A stretch of 64,000 nt of DNA, from positions 434,001 through 498,000 of the forward strand of contig OZ025848.1 in assembly GCA_964019425.1 (NCBI GenBank), in the 5' to 3' direction. Source of the DNA: Flectonema sp. DT1601 (Eukaryota; Euglenozoa; Diplonemea; Diplonemida; Diplonemidae). Under the pieces are notes generated by a model, which saw only the letters and a program-made list of their open reading frames with translations, was not told where the DNA came from and searched no databases. Positions 32,791-44,128 of this stretch are shown here, one piece after another (position 1 is the first letter of the stretch; every line of letters begins with the position of its first letter). The position numbers and the translations under genes are program-made.

Positions 32791-33595
32791 GTGATAACTT
32801 CCTCCCTAGTACTAACTCTGCTGTACTGTCATCGTATGGAGTAATTGTAACAAGTTAAATTGCATTGTTGCATTGCGTTTTTTTAAAGGCTTTTTTCTCC
32901 TTTTTTTTTTTTTTCTCTCTTTTTTTTTTTTATATAAATCACACAACGTTGTGCAAGAATATAATAAGAGTCACAAAAAAAACGAAAAAAAAAAAAAAAA
33001 AAAAAAAAAGTTGATTAATTCTTGTACTATCGTTTTTATTTTATTTTATTTTATTTATTTTTACTCTATCTCAATTTTTTTTTTGTACCGACATAGTCGG
33101 AGAAGAAACTATTCTACAATCCTAATAAGATTGGGTCTAATTACGTTGCTGTTGCCTCGTAGCTCTAGGGAGTTAACCCGATGCTCCCTAGTTTGCTGTA
33201 TCAGCGATGCACAGTACGCAATGTATTGGACTTCCTTATCTATCTATCTATCTATTCAGATTAAAAGCCGGTATTTCTTTTGGTCTCATGATTTATTTTT
33301 CCCATGCGACAGGATTTTGTCTGCGTTCAACGAAATATAAGGCTAATCTGAATGGTTTCTTCGAGGTTTTGTCCAAGCACTGCTTGCATCATGGCACTAG
33401 ACCTACCTGAAAAAAAAAAAAAAAAAAGAATAGAAAAGAAAAGAAGAAATATTGAATAATTGTTTTTAGAAAATTGAAGAAAGGAATAGGTCGTTGCTAC
33501 ACACATGACTGGAAAAAAAAAAAAAGAAAATAATTACAAAAAAAAACTTTGAATTACAAAGTTATTCCTCCTTTTATTAGATAATAAAAAACAAT
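31147..33595. other. 2.4-kb spacer with degenerate non-coding repeats
   Basis: Holds two copies of a dispersed repeat (about 31513-31590 and 32181-32265), a ~167-bp tandem pair marked by CAATGGTGGGAA at about 32111 and 32277, and a twice-used element AAGCGATC...ATCGGTTGA (~31340, ~32461). Microsatellites: ATT at ~32728-32758 and TATC at ~33238-33255. No gene with support. Confidence 0.6.
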
Positions 33596-35161
33596 ATGTC
33601 TGCAATTGGTAAAGGGAGTGCTGAATATCCGCTTCCAGCAGGTGAAGTATTCGCCTATGGAACAGCTGGGTTCAGAACCATCGGAGAAAAGCTCTCTGGA
33701 GTAGCCTACAGAATGGGAGTATTGATGGTCCAGAGAAGTAAGAAATTAGGTGGCGCTACGGGTATTGTGATAAGCGCATCGCACAACCCCCACGCTGACA
33801 ATGGAATGAAATTAGTCGATAAGTCTGGTACCATGTTGGAAGCATCATGGGAAGATGTCGCAGAGCAGTTCGCAAACGCTTCTGGAGATGAATTAGTCAA
33901 AGCCGTGGACACACTCGTCACTAAGGAATCCATTCCTGACTCTGAAGCCGTCGTATTTATTGGACGTGACACAAGAAAGACTGGACCTGACATGTTGAAG
34001 GCAGCCATGGCTGGTGTTGTTGCTGCTGGTGGAAAAGCAGTTGATTTTGGGGTCGTCACCACTCCTCAATTACACTTCTTTGTGTGGAAGCAGGGAAACC
34101 CAACACTTGACGATTACTACAAGTTGGCGGTCTCTTCATTTAAGTCACTTTTCCAGAAGAAAGATTCAGCAATTGAAGTAGCAGTTGACTGTGGTAATGG
34201 TGTTGGTGCCATATCAGCTGAAAAGTTCTCGAGCGTTGTTGGTGACTGTGGGTTGAAACTGACACTCGCAAACACAGCAACCTCAGACTTTGAAAAGCTC
34301 AACCACCTTTGCGGAGGTGACTACGTCCAAAAGGAGAAGGTAACCCCACCAGAGATTGAAGCAGAAGTTGGTGAATCGAAGCATTTTGCTGCTTTTGACG
34401 GAGATGCTGACAGGTTGGTTTACTTTTATTTCAAAGAGATTGAAGGAAAGAAGCAATTTATGCTTCTTGACGGAGACAGAATTGCGGTACTCTTGACAGC
34501 TTTTATTAAGAAACTCGTTGATGAGGTTCCGGGAATCTCACCAAAAATTGGAATTGTTCAAACTGCGTATGCTAATGGAGCATCGACTATTTTTATGAAG
34601 AAAACTGGTGTTGAAGTAGTTATGACTCCAACTGGTGTTAAGCATCTTCACCACAAGGCTTTAGACTATGATATCGGTGTTTACTTTGAAGCAAACGGTC
34701 ATGGAACTGTAATCTTTTCAAAGGAATTCAGTCAAAACCTGTCTCAGTCAAACTCAATTTCTGCTCAAAAGCTACTCGCCGTAAGCAGACTAGCTTCACC
34801 TGTTTGTGGTGACGCTCTGTTAGACTTATTACTTTGTGAAGCAGCTCTTCAGGGACTTGGTTGGAGTATTTCAGACTGGGCGAATATGTACACTGACGCT
34901 CCTAGCAGAATGACGAAGGTCACAGTTCCAGATCCACAAAAGCTGAAGACGACTTGGGATCAGAGCAGAGCCACTGAGCCTGCTGCTATCCAGCCAGATA
35001 TTGATGCAGCGGTAGCAAAGTACGCTGAGGGAAGTCGCTCATTTGTTCGCCCTAGCGGAACTGAACCAATCGTTCGCGTTTACGCTGAGTCCGATACTCC
35101 TGAGAACTCTATCCTCCTCGCTACTGAAGTTGAAGAAATTGTAAGAAAGCACATGAACTAA
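33596..35161 (+). CDS. PGM3: Phosphoacetylglucosamine mutase
   Basis: A 521-aa single-exon alpha-D-phosphohexomutase of the AGM1 branch, which converts GlcNAc-6-P to GlcNAc-1-P on the path to UDP-GlcNAc. The early YGTAGFR substrate motif (~21-27), the phosphoserine loop SASHNP with Ser62, the metal-binding DGDADR (~269-274), the sugar-binding EANGHGT (~366-372) and the phosphate-binding RPSGTEP (~484-490) are all present and intact. EANGHGT is the AGM1 form, against EESGHG-like forms in glucose mutases. Length is close to the human enzyme (about 542 aa). Cytosolic; no targeting signal. Codon use looks slightly more GC-rich than that of the neighbours, consistent with high expression. Confidence 0.95.
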   Translation: MSAIGKGSAEYPLPAGEVFAYGTAGFRTIGEKLSGVAYRMGVLMVQRSKKLGGATGIVISASHNPHADNGMKLVDKSGTMLEASWEDVAEQFANASGDELVKAVDTLVTKESIPDSEAVVFIGRDTRKTGPDMLKAAMAGVVAAGGKAVDFGVVTTPQLHFFVWKQGNPTLDDYYKLAVSSFKSLFQKKDSAIEVAVDCGNGVGAISAEKFSSVVGDCGLKLTLANTATSDFEKLNHLCGGDYVQKEKVTPPEIEAEVGESKHFAAFDGDADRLVYFYFKEIEGKKQFMLLDGDRIAVLLTAFIKKLVDEVPGISPKIGIVQTAYANGASTIFMKKTGVEVVMTPTGVKHLHHKALDYDIGVYFEANGHGTVIFSKEFSQNLSQSNSISAQKLLAVSRLASPVCGDALLDLLLCEAALQGLGWSISDWANMYTDAPSRMTKVTVPDPQKLKTTWDQSRATEPAAIQPDIDAAVAKYAEGSRSFVRPSGTEPIVRVYAESDTPENSILLATEVEEIVRKHMN

Positions 35162-35905
35162 TATTTTATGATGTTCTGCATGGTTATGATAAGCACGCGT
35201 TGCTTATATATTTCACCCCCCTCGTATTATATCCCCCTTTTTTTTTTTTTTTTTTTTTTGAAGATTTCTAATTCGAATCTTTACCCGAACAGAGAAGAAC
35301 CCAACCAGTAATACAGAAAGCATCTACTTAACTCAGAATTCTTTCTGTTCGGGTCACGTGTGTGAAAAAAAAAGAAACGGCAAGCTTCACTTTTTACTTT
35401 TTTTTTTGTGCGCAACCGCTAATGAAAGAATAGGTTAGTTACGCTGCCACATTTCTCTTTCAACCGAACAATAGGTTTGTAGGTACAAAAAATAATTGAT
35501 AGTCTCGTGTTTCTCACTTGCTGATATCGATCTTTCTTTTCTTCCTTTTCTCTTTCTTTTAACTTATTCACCCAAAACTTTTTCGTTCCAAAATTACTCT
35601 TTTTCCTTTTTTTGTTGCCAGAAAAAAAAGGTGTTTTACCGTTCGTTGCCATTTATTGCTGTTACGTGAACAAGGTATACTATGAATACGAATAAAGAAA
35701 AAAGATTTAAAAAAAAAAAAAAAAAAAAACAAACATAAAAGAATATGAGAAGAAAATAACTTGATGAAGCTGGGAAGATTCTGTCTTAAACTACATATTA
35801 CAGGCTACCTAGTGCACAATATTAATGAAAATTGAGGTAAATTTTTAATCACAATTCAAATCAGGTTGGAGGCCCCATCTTTGGGTGTCAACGTATATCA
35901 ATAAA
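35162..35905. other. Spacer between PGM3 and the membrane protein gene
   Basis: Apart from the inverted repeat at 35283-35354 it contains an A run near 35709-35729 and the AG at 35863-35864 that likely accepts the next gene's splice. No supported gene. Confidence 0.5.
35283..35354. other. Inverted repeat downstream of PGM3
   Basis: ACCCGAACAGAGAAGAA (35283-35299) pairs with TTCTTTCTGTTCGGGT (35339-35354): 11 bp perfect, then a bulge and five more pairs, around a 39-nt loop. It may fold as a hairpin in the 3' UTR or as a small RNA precursor. Confidence 0.6.
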
Positions 35906-38512
35906 ATGCCTCCCACAAACTACTGGGTTATCACAAGTAGTTGTCCAGCCATTGGTACGAATGTGATGGCAACATGTAGCAGTGACAGTAAACAAGTTAC
36001 AATGATTGTAGCTGTGAGTGGTTCTGATGTTGAGCTTAGTAAGAATGATGCAGCAATATCTACACTTTGTGATGACACTCAACCAATAATGTCAACTGGC
36101 GTTTGCTCTAGTTGGGCAGGTTCTGAAAAGTACTGTTTGTACCCTGATGCCACAGCTATTCCAAAAGAGTTTACATCTCCTTATTGTGAAGTTAAAGAAG
36201 TTATTTTAGAGTCAGATCCTTCAGCAATATGGGTTGTTGGTTTCTTAACTCTCTTGTTTATTATATCCGCTGCTTGCTTTCTTCTTTATAAAATACATAA
36301 GCGATCCCAACCAGATGAGAAATCAAGTTTCTCTGAAGACGCGAACAAGAAATCAACAAACACAATTGAAGCCATCTCAAGTACGTACGTTCTTCCAGAG
36401 AACTTAAGAGAAATGAAACCTGTTAGTGTTAAAGTTGTACGTCAGAATGAGAATCATGTTTCTTCACCAATGTCACCCTCGACAATAAAGAACAGACAGG
36501 TATCGTGGAGTAGCGCAGGTGTCAATGAACCAAATCCTAGACCAGCCTTGGGAGTACTATCAGAATCAATGCAAAATGCACCAAGACAGGTATCAGCTTT
36601 GAGGAAAAAACAGACTGCTGAGAAACAGCAAAGTCCTCGGCCAACAGTTGAACCAACCACTGTAGTGCCATACAAACAAACTTGGAAAGACACGCATGAA
36701 GCAGAAACCAGTGTTGGTTTGCCTCCTTTTATGGTGAAAAATAAAAACGCTGCTGAACTTTATATCGAAAGCTGCAGTTTTGGAAATGTCAAGAAAGCAT
36801 CAGTCACCAGCAAGCAGTCAGCAATAACATTTGCGACTGCAGACGCAGCTGGTGAAGCTGAAAGAGAGATCCGTGAAATAGAACTTAATAGAATAGCCAA
36901 ACGTGCTCAACAAAAAATTCAAAAATATCTCCCGCCTTCAGAAGAGGAAATAGAAGACAGTCCTGACCAGCTAACAGAAGAAGATTGTGATGAAACAACA
37001 CCCTTAAAAATAAATAAACAGCAACAGCAAGTTCGCGTCAGTACATCACCTGTCCCGATACCAAACTTAGATAATGATTTATGTAATGATATCATAAGAG
37101 AGAAGAGTGAGCGGTCATCGATAAGTCAGGGTGCTGCAAATAACTTGATCGACTCGTTGTTTATATCACATTCTCAATTACCGAAACTTAATAGTGACTC
37201 TGGGTCTCGAATACAGACTCCAACAGGAAATGAAAACCTTTCTCAGCCTGCCTTTGGAAGACCTGTCAGCACAGTTTCCAATACAAGTGGACAGCAGGCG
37301 GCTCAGATGATGTCTCATCCGATACCTGTAGAGCAGTCTGTTCGATTGAGTCAGGGTAATAGATCTGAAGTACACTCAAGGAGGAGTACCCCGCCATCAT
37401 TAGCAGCCTCGTCGAGGCGTTCTGAATCACCGGCACAGCAGATCAGTACCCCAACAGCGTCATCTCATAAAATAATGCATTCAGAGCAACGGCTGTCGAA
37501 TGCAATGCGTTTGCAGAGTCAAGCTGGCCAATCTCCATCTCCAGTCCTGCAATCATCTTATTCAGAGCAACGCATCACAAGTGGAGTTACTCACGTAGAA
37601 TCAATTCGTTCACAGCAGCCAACTGGTAGCATCTCAAGGCGATCTGAAAGGTTACAATCCCAACAATCAACAGGTCAATTAATCAATTCAAACACTTCTA
37701 CTCCAATTGGAAGTTGGAATCAACCTGGAGCTTCACATCTTCCTTTAACATCAGCTGTTCCGTCCTATCCGACTCCAGTTAATTCACCGCAGCATGTGGA
37801 AATGTCGTCAGTACCGAGTACTACATCTGTAGAGAAGTCTGCAACACCTGAAGGTTCAATGAGCCCACAAGTTGTATCTGAAGTTTGTGGGTTAACAGAA
37901 CATGAGGATGTCGTCCATATGGAGACACCAGCGTCGTATTATCCTCAGAAGAGGAGTTCGAGTAAAAAGAAAAGTGCGTTGATAATTGCTGAAGAAATTG
38001 TAAGTTCGGTATCCCCTGGTAGTACACCTCTAGCAATGCAAAGCATAGCTTCTACTAGTCCTTTAAATTCAGAATTCGTATCCATAAGATCCTCATCTAT
38101 TGCATCCGTACGAACTTCTGTTACTGTGGGAAGCTCAGCGTCTAGTGAAACTTCTCTTACTCCTGCTCAGAGATTAGCGAAGTCACTCAATCCTAAGATT
38201 GTTTCTTCTGGACCTGCGGTGACACAAAATCCGCCGATCCCGTCATCGTCGACTACTCAGAACACAAAGAGAAGTCTTAACCCGATTTCATCAACTATTC
38301 GTGGTATTAAAAATACTATTAGAGCTTTACCCAGCATTGGTTTAATGGGAACATCGAAGCATTACCCTGATAGAAATACTGCTCTATCTCCAGTAAAGGA
38401 ACCGTCTCGAGGAGGAGGAGGAGGAGGTGATTTTCCTTCTCGGATGTCAGGCGTGTTAAATACGACTGGAACAGCACCATCTTCAGCAATGGGAGGGTTA
38501 CTCGATAGGTGA
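35906..38512 (+). CDS. Single-pass membrane protein with Cys-containing ectodomain and long Ser/Gln-rich tail
   Basis: About 868 aa from the ATG at 35906; the frame stays open upstream to the AG at 35864, so an unseen 5' exon (perhaps with a signal peptide) is possible. Residues ~1-105 hold five or six cysteines (SSCPAIG, ATCSS, LCDD, VCSSW, YCLYP, YCEV) and look extracellular. One clear membrane helix, AIWVVGFLTLLFIISAACF (~112-130), precedes a basic KIHKRS stop-transfer. The remaining ~730 residues are low-complexity Ser/Thr/Gln/Pro sequence with many SxxP sites and a short Gly run near the end. I recognise no domain; it resembles a surface receptor or adhesion scaffold only in layout. Confidence 0.6.
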   Translation: MPPTNYWVITSSCPAIGTNVMATCSSDSKQVTMIVAVSGSDVELSKNDAAISTLCDDTQPIMSTGVCSSWAGSEKYCLYPDATAIPKEFTSPYCEVKEVILESDPSAIWVVGFLTLLFIISAACFLLYKIHKRSQPDEKSSFSEDANKKSTNTIEAISSTYVLPENLREMKPVSVKVVRQNENHVSSPMSPSTIKNRQVSWSSAGVNEPNPRPALGVLSESMQNAPRQVSALRKKQTAEKQQSPRPTVEPTTVVPYKQTWKDTHEAETSVGLPPFMVKNKNAAELYIESCSFGNVKKASVTSKQSAITFATADAAGEAEREIREIELNRIAKRAQQKIQKYLPPSEEEIEDSPDQLTEEDCDETTPLKINKQQQQVRVSTSPVPIPNLDNDLCNDIIREKSERSSISQGAANNLIDSLFISHSQLPKLNSDSGSRIQTPTGNENLSQPAFGRPVSTVSNTSGQQAAQMMSHPIPVEQSVRLSQGNRSEVHSRRSTPPSLAASSRRSESPAQQISTPTASSHKIMHSEQRLSNAMRLQSQAGQSPSPVLQSSYSEQRITSGVTHVESIRSQQPTGSISRRSERLQSQQSTGQLINSNTSTPIGSWNQPGASHLPLTSAVPSYPTPVNSPQHVEMSSVPSTTSVEKSATPEGSMSPQVVSEVCGLTEHEDVVHMETPASYYPQKRSSSKKKSALIIAEEIVSSVSPGSTPLAMQSIASTSPLNSEFVSIRSSSIASVRTSVTVGSSASSETSLTPAQRLAKSLNPKIVSSGPAVTQNPPIPSSSTTQNTKRSLNPISSTIRGIKNTIRALPSIGLMGTSKHYPDRNTALSPVKEPSRGGGGGGDFPSRMSGVLNTTGTAPSSAMGGLLDR

Positions 38513-38801
38513 GACATTAACCTGCCTTAGTGATATGTGGGACGATAGCTTGTTGGCTTCCCCCAACCCTCAACTGACACACAAACCGACAACATAGATT
38601 TGTTACCTTAGATTTAATATGGAACTGCTTTCAGGTCCTCTTCTGTTTTTTGTTTTTTTCCTTTTTTTCGTGTGCAGCAGTTTAGTTAGAGTCTGATGCC
38701 TTTCGAGACTGTTATTTGTGCTTTGCAGTATAACTTTTTATATTTCACATAACAGGTGCCGTGGCCTACAAAAGGCATAATAAGAAAGTTAACAGCGCAC
38801 C

Positions 38802-41122
38802 ATGGCAGGGATAGCAGAGGATCAGGTACCGCTTAGTACGATATTGTCATCTTGTGGGGCGGGAGCGCCTCCACCTCTTGTGGGAATGGATTCTGATGAT
38901 GTTGAGCATTGTGGATCTGACTTAGTTAGACCACCACCTGAGTTACTACCACCTGAAGCAGTTATTAGTACATCTCCACCAGAACTTGTAGCGCAGTGTG
39001 GTATAAGTGATAGTGTAGTTGCTGTCCCTATTCAACCTCCAGTTCTATCCCAAGCTGCTGTTCTTATTCAGGGTGAAACAATACCTGAAAAGTTAATGCA
39101 CTTGTCTTTAGAAAGACTTCGTCTTCAACAAAAGTTAACAGCCTTAGAATGTGTTGAAGAAGAGTTACTTAGTCATCAAGCAGCACAACGACAGCAACAA
39201 CAACGTCAGCAGGAGTTACAAAGACTACAAGAGAGTGATGACACAAGTGTTACTGATGATAAAGAAAGACCTGGGACGCCAACATTACAGTGTCATGCAT
39301 TACCAATTGGAGGTAGTGAACCACCTCCGTTAGTACCAACAGCAACTCCTCCGTTACAACCAGTGACACCTCCAACATCATCACCATCGACATCAGGTAG
39401 AGTATTTAATATTGAAGATGCTATGAGAATGGTTGACATGGGATGGAATGTCGCATCCTCTGTTGGATCTCCTAACACCAGTTTGTTAAACCAATCACCT
39501 TCACTACCTCAATCTCAACTAACATCTACAGCAAGCATTCAAGACTCAGCAAAACTCCTCAGCAACAGTCGACTAACAGACTTTGTTAGAGACCCAAACT
39601 GCTTAGCTTGGCTGACTAAAATCTGTGAAGAGGGTTCAGATCCAGAGCTCAGTACAGTTTTTGATGTTGTGATGGAAGAACAACCAAGTTTATTTACAGA
39701 TGTTGTATCTAGTCCCCTTATTCCTCCGATGTTTAAACGTCTTTCTGAAAGACAGAAGTATCAATTGGTTGACAAGGTTTCTAATGGACTTTCTCACATT
39801 GCATTCAACATGCATGGAACAAGAGTAGTTCAAAAGATTATAGAACAGATTACGAGTAGAGATCAGATGGAGTTGTTGGCTAACGCTGTCAAACAACAAG
39901 TTCCTCAACTTATAAAAGATTTAAATGGCAATCATATAATTCAACAGATATTACAAAGTTTTCCAGGTGACGTCAACCAATTCATTCACGAAGTCTTGTT
40001 ACAGAGATTAGTTGAATTTGGTACTCATCGACACGGCTGTTGTGTCCTCCAACGATGCATAGAATACGGTTGTGAACCTCAAAAAATGGCCTTAGTAAGA
40101 GAGGTTATAAACAACGGATTGTGTCTTGTCCAAGATCCGTTTGGTAACTACCTGTTGCAGTATATTTTAGAGATGGATTTCGAGTATGTTAATTCGAAGG
40201 TCATCAGACACTTTTTAGGAAATATACCCGCTCTGAGTACTAACAAGTTCGCATCTAACGTCATAGAAAAATGTCTTAAAATAGCACCAGATGATGTCAG
40301 AGCTCTCATTGTTGAAGAGCTCTGTGACCGAACAAAGCTTCCATTACTACTTCAAGATTTGTATGCTAATTATGTTGTGCAGACGGCGTTGCATACTTGT
40401 AGTCAGCAACAATTCCATCAATTGCAGATGGTGATTAGACCTCTGATGCCGTTAATTAAGAACACTCCTCACGGTAAACGAATTGAAACTAAATTAAGAA
40501 CCAGAACATTTGATACACCTCAAGGAGCTAAACGTGTTTATGGAGGAGTTTCAACACCGAATCGATCAACAGAAGCGTTAGGTGTTACTCCAGATGGTCA
40601 ATGGATGAGAGGAGGAGGAGCAGCTTCAACAGGATCAAGTAATCACATTGATACATCTGTTACGTTAACATCAACCCCAACAAGAACACCACCACCTTCA
40701 TTCTTGACAGGGACTCCTGTTGGTACTTCTCCTGCTGTTCATTCTCTTCATCTACCCAGCCCTCCTGAATCTGCGTTGTCAGCTGCTCTTGGTAACTCAT
40801 TAAGTGAATTGATTACTATGACACCACCTCGTCAATCTGCGGTATGTTATTTTGTATGAGTTGGGGTGGGTGGTGGGTGGGGTTTTTTTTTTTGTTAAAA
40901 TTTAAAAAAAATATTTTAACACAGCAACCCTCGCCGAGCAGTACTCCGGGAAGCATGTCTTCTAACTTTCGACTGAATGCAAATGCTCGGCCATTTGTAG
41001 CACCCGTCTCTCCCCCACCGCAGGATAAGTCTGAAAAAGCCTCTCCTACCGCTGGCGGATCAGTTTCTTTAGAACAGGTGTCACTTCATCCGGCATTGCT
41101 ATTTGGAGGTCTCGAGGATTAG
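38802..41122 (+). CDS. Pumilio-family (PUF) RNA-binding protein
   Basis: Exons 38802-40841 and 40925-41122 (phase 0), 745 aa. The start CACCATGG has a good context. After a Pro/Gln-rich N-terminus (~1-250) comes a PUF domain at ~255-575. RNA-reading cores visible in order: TRVVQ (HGTRVVQK), NHIIQ, CCVLQ, NYLLQ, SNVIE, NYVVQ, followed by the capping HGKRIETK. Aligned to human PUM1 these are repeats 3-8, and the last ones fit the UGU-binding order (U1 NYxxQ, G2 SNxxE, U3 NYxxQ). Two earlier repeats (NCLAW, SPLIP) are degenerate. PUF proteins bind 3' UTRs and repress or stabilise mRNAs, a main control level where genes are co-transcribed. The C-terminal exon is Ser/Pro-rich. Confidence 0.85.
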
Positions 41123-41434
41123 GTGATTAGAGTAGGCTTAAGAGTTTTCCCATGATGCTCACGCAGTGTGACACAACGTTTAGTGACAGTTGTAAAAATA
41201 ATGGTGAAATAAATCCCTACTGCCTGCCTGAGAGAATAGTATTGCCTTACGTAATCTAATTGTTGTTATAGTTATCAATCACCTCCTTGTGTAGTAAAAC
41301 ATTTTCGATATCTGTTGTAGTGTGGTTGTTCGTAGTGTTCCCTTGCTGTTGTTGTCTTAACTTACTCGCTAATGGGAATTGTATTTGGTTCTCCCCTTTT
41401 TGTTCTCTCTCTCCCTGTTTTGATTTGCTATTTG

Positions 41435-41466
<32 letters not shown>

Positions 41467-42700
41467 AAAAAAAAATAAAAAAAAATATAGCACCTTACTA
41501 TGATCTCACATTTTTGTTTTCTCTTTTTGCGAAACCGTAGTTGTCGCCAGCTGTATACTCGCGCTATGTGGCGACACGGCGCATGTCTGTTTTGTTTGTA
41601 TCTCTTCCCCCAGAGTTTTTTCTTTTTGGGCAATCTAACCTCTGCTGACACGATAAGTATATTGAGTATGTATTAACATGATTGACTGAAGGGGTTCAGA
41701 CGTGGGTCTCGTCGCATTCTGTGAAGACGCACCCGTCTTTAGCGGGATAGACGACTTCTATTGTTGATTATTACGGAAACGAGGATTTAATACTCACGGA
41801 CATATCTCTATTATACTCTTTTTCACTTGTCTTCGAGATGAAAAAAAAGCAGAAGAACTATTCTTCTCGGTCGGTAGCTTTAAATATATTAACAGTTTTG
41901 CTCAAACATATAAACTACTTTTTGTGTGGTAGAAAAAATATTAGGATTTGTCGTTGCGTTTGCATGGATTTGCTTGGTTCTTATTTTCACACCCTCCTCC
42001 TTTTTTTTTTTTTTTTTTTTTTGTTCCTTTTCTCCCCTCCCAATTGTTTGATATTACCATTCTCGTTTCCCTTCCCCACATGATGATATGTATTTCTAAC
42101 TTTAACAAAAAAAAAAAAAAAAAAAAAAAAAAATTAAATTAAATTAAATTAAATAAAAAATCGACTAAATGACAGAAAAGGAGAAAACGTATTTTGTAGC
42201 ACAGCAATGAAGGTGTGCGGGGGGGGTCTATGAAAATCTGAAATGATTACCACTTGGTATTTCATTTCAAAAAATAAAATAAAACACAGAATGATTAGTT
42301 GATTGTCATGTTTTTCTCTGGGTAGCTGAACGAAAATAAATATACAGTCTGTGATAGGAAAAAAAAAAAAAAAAAAAAAAAAAATTAAAAATGAAAGACA
42401 TGACTTGCTGAGGGTTTTTTTTGAGAAGACCGATCCCCATACACACTCTTTTTTTCTTCTCTTTTTAAAAAAAAAAAAAAAAAAAAGAAATCTTAATCTT
42501 GGTTGTTGCTTGTTTTTTTTAATATGTTTGTATTGTATGTTTCCACCCGACCCCCCCTCTCTTTCTCTATTTCCCATTCTACTTTTGTTCTTCCTGCTGT
42601 TTGCTTGTAGCAATCTTTCACTGTGTAAGGTCCACGTGCTGTGAGGCTAGGAAGCAGAAATCATTAGTGGTTTGTTGGTGGTCTGTTATTATATTGAGGG
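41123..42700. other. Spacer with homopolymers
   Basis: A runs near 41436-41463, 42108-42133 and 42359-42384, a T run near 42001-42022 and a (TTAAA)n stretch at ~42133-42155. A bulged hairpin may form between GACGTGGGT (~41699) and ACCCGTC (~41731). No gene recognised. Confidence 0.5.
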
Positions 42701-42769
42701 TTGCTTTCTGAGTTGCACTGGCCGTATTTTTGCTTTCTTTTTTTCTTCTTCTCCTTTTTCGGGGTAGTT

Positions 42770-43412
42770 GTGTTTACCATTGCAGCTGTAGTTAGACTAA
42801 TCTTCATTCTCGAGGATCGCAACTCGTTTGTTTCAAAGACTCTATTGCCGTTGAACGGCTTTCCCTCTGCGGATGACGTACTTAACATGCCGAAGGCATT
42901 CTATATGGCCATAAGTGAGTTGTTCGGTACAACGGAAAAAAAAAATAAAAAAAAAAAAATAAAAATAAAAAACTCCTTATTACTTCAAAAGTAATACCTG
43001 TGGTAACTTATTTATGCGTAACGGGAACTGTACATAGAAAAAGGAATAGAAATGATTTAAATTTACTCATTGTCGTCCTTTGTGTAGCTTGGTTGCCTCT
43101 GTACACGGAATTCTTTTTTCTTTTCTTTTTTTTTCTCAATTTGACTTTTGAGAACGGTAACTAAGTGACTGAAATACAATTCTTGTTATACTGATTGCTG
43201 GCTGATGTTCCGCGCAATACACTATTGCATTCTACCCTCTTACCTACTTCACTGTTACTTTACTACCGGTTCTTCAGCAAGTCTTATTTGTGCTCTGTTT
43301 CTATGTGTGAATGGTGTTGTGAATTTTATAAAATAATATTTTGTTTTCCCAAACAGGCATATTGATTATCATAGCTGTTGGAGTTTTTGAATCTTATTTT
43401 CTTAGAAATTAA
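42770..43412 (+). CDS. Possible small membrane protein gene, two exons
   Basis: A frame from about 42770 to 42914 reads VVVFTIAAVVRLIFILEDRN, then a short loop (FPSADDVLNMPKAFYMAIS). It ends in a perfect GTGAGT donor at 42915 and joins in phase 1 to 43357-43412, which adds ILIIIAVGVFESYFLRN and a stop. The product would have two membrane helices around a ~35-residue loop. No ATG precedes the first helix in frame, so a 5' exon may be missing; the in-frame ATG at 42887 would give only 27 aa. The 442-nt intron is long for this window. Coding-like composition and phase agreement are the only support. Confidence 0.3.
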
Positions 43413-43458
43413 AGTATTCTTTTCGCACAGATTCTTTTTTTTTGAGACCAACACAAAT

Positions 43459-43824
43459 ATGTCCTACTACGTTTCGACGATTCCTGTTCAGGCAAGGCCA
43501 GTAACAGATGTGACACCATTTCATGTTCCATATGTCAGAGATGCGAACTCCATTGCGATTGACTCTCTCCATGATGTTAGAACAGCTGAAGATCGTGCTC
43601 GTGTACAACAGTTGTCAAGACACGATGTGTTGCAGTCAAATAGATCGTCTCACTTGGCTGATCTGACTGCTCAAAATGCCGTCTTAGATGAACAAATAAA
43701 ATCACAACAGGCGCGTGTGCAGAGTGCTCATGAAGCCGCGTACTCTCCAAATTCACTGAAATTAGCAAATCCAGTCGATGCGCTCCACAGACCTGTGTAC
43801 CTCGCAACTAGAATGGGAAGTTAA
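43459..43824 (+). CDS. Hypothetical 121-aa protein with a central coiled coil
   Basis: The first ATG after a pyrimidine tract and CACAG (43430). Composition and codon use match the real genes around it. Residues ~45-90 are helical and heptad-like (AEDRARVQQLSRHDVLQ..., DLTAQNAVLDEQIKSQQARVQ). The N-terminus reads MSYYVSTIPVQARPVTDVTP and the C-terminus VDALHRPVYLATRMGS, which resembles short Tyr/Pro segments of axonemal microtubule-lumen proteins; that is a guess only. No membrane segment or signal peptide. Confidence 0.55.
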   Translation: MSYYVSTIPVQARPVTDVTPFHVPYVRDANSIAIDSLHDVRTAEDRARVQQLSRHDVLQSNRSSHLADLTAQNAVLDEQIKSQQARVQSAHEAAYSPNSLKLANPVDALHRPVYLATRMGS

Positions 43825-44128
43825 ATTACGTTCTGAAAAGATGATGACGGGCATGTTTGTACAAAAAAAATAATTAAAAAAAAAAATGAAAAGAACAACA
43901 AAAAAAAAAAAAAAAAAACGGTTCCTCTCTTAGTTATATATGTTTCACCTGTTGTAATACATTTGTTGTTATGTTATTTATAATAATATGGGTACAGTGA
44001 CATTGTTGTGTTATTTTTCTCTCTTTGAGCAGCATGAAACATGATACAGCAACACATACAATCTGTTTTAATTCTCGTATCAGTTATTTGTTATGGTTAA
44101 TATTCTTTTCAGCACAAGGACTGCAGAT

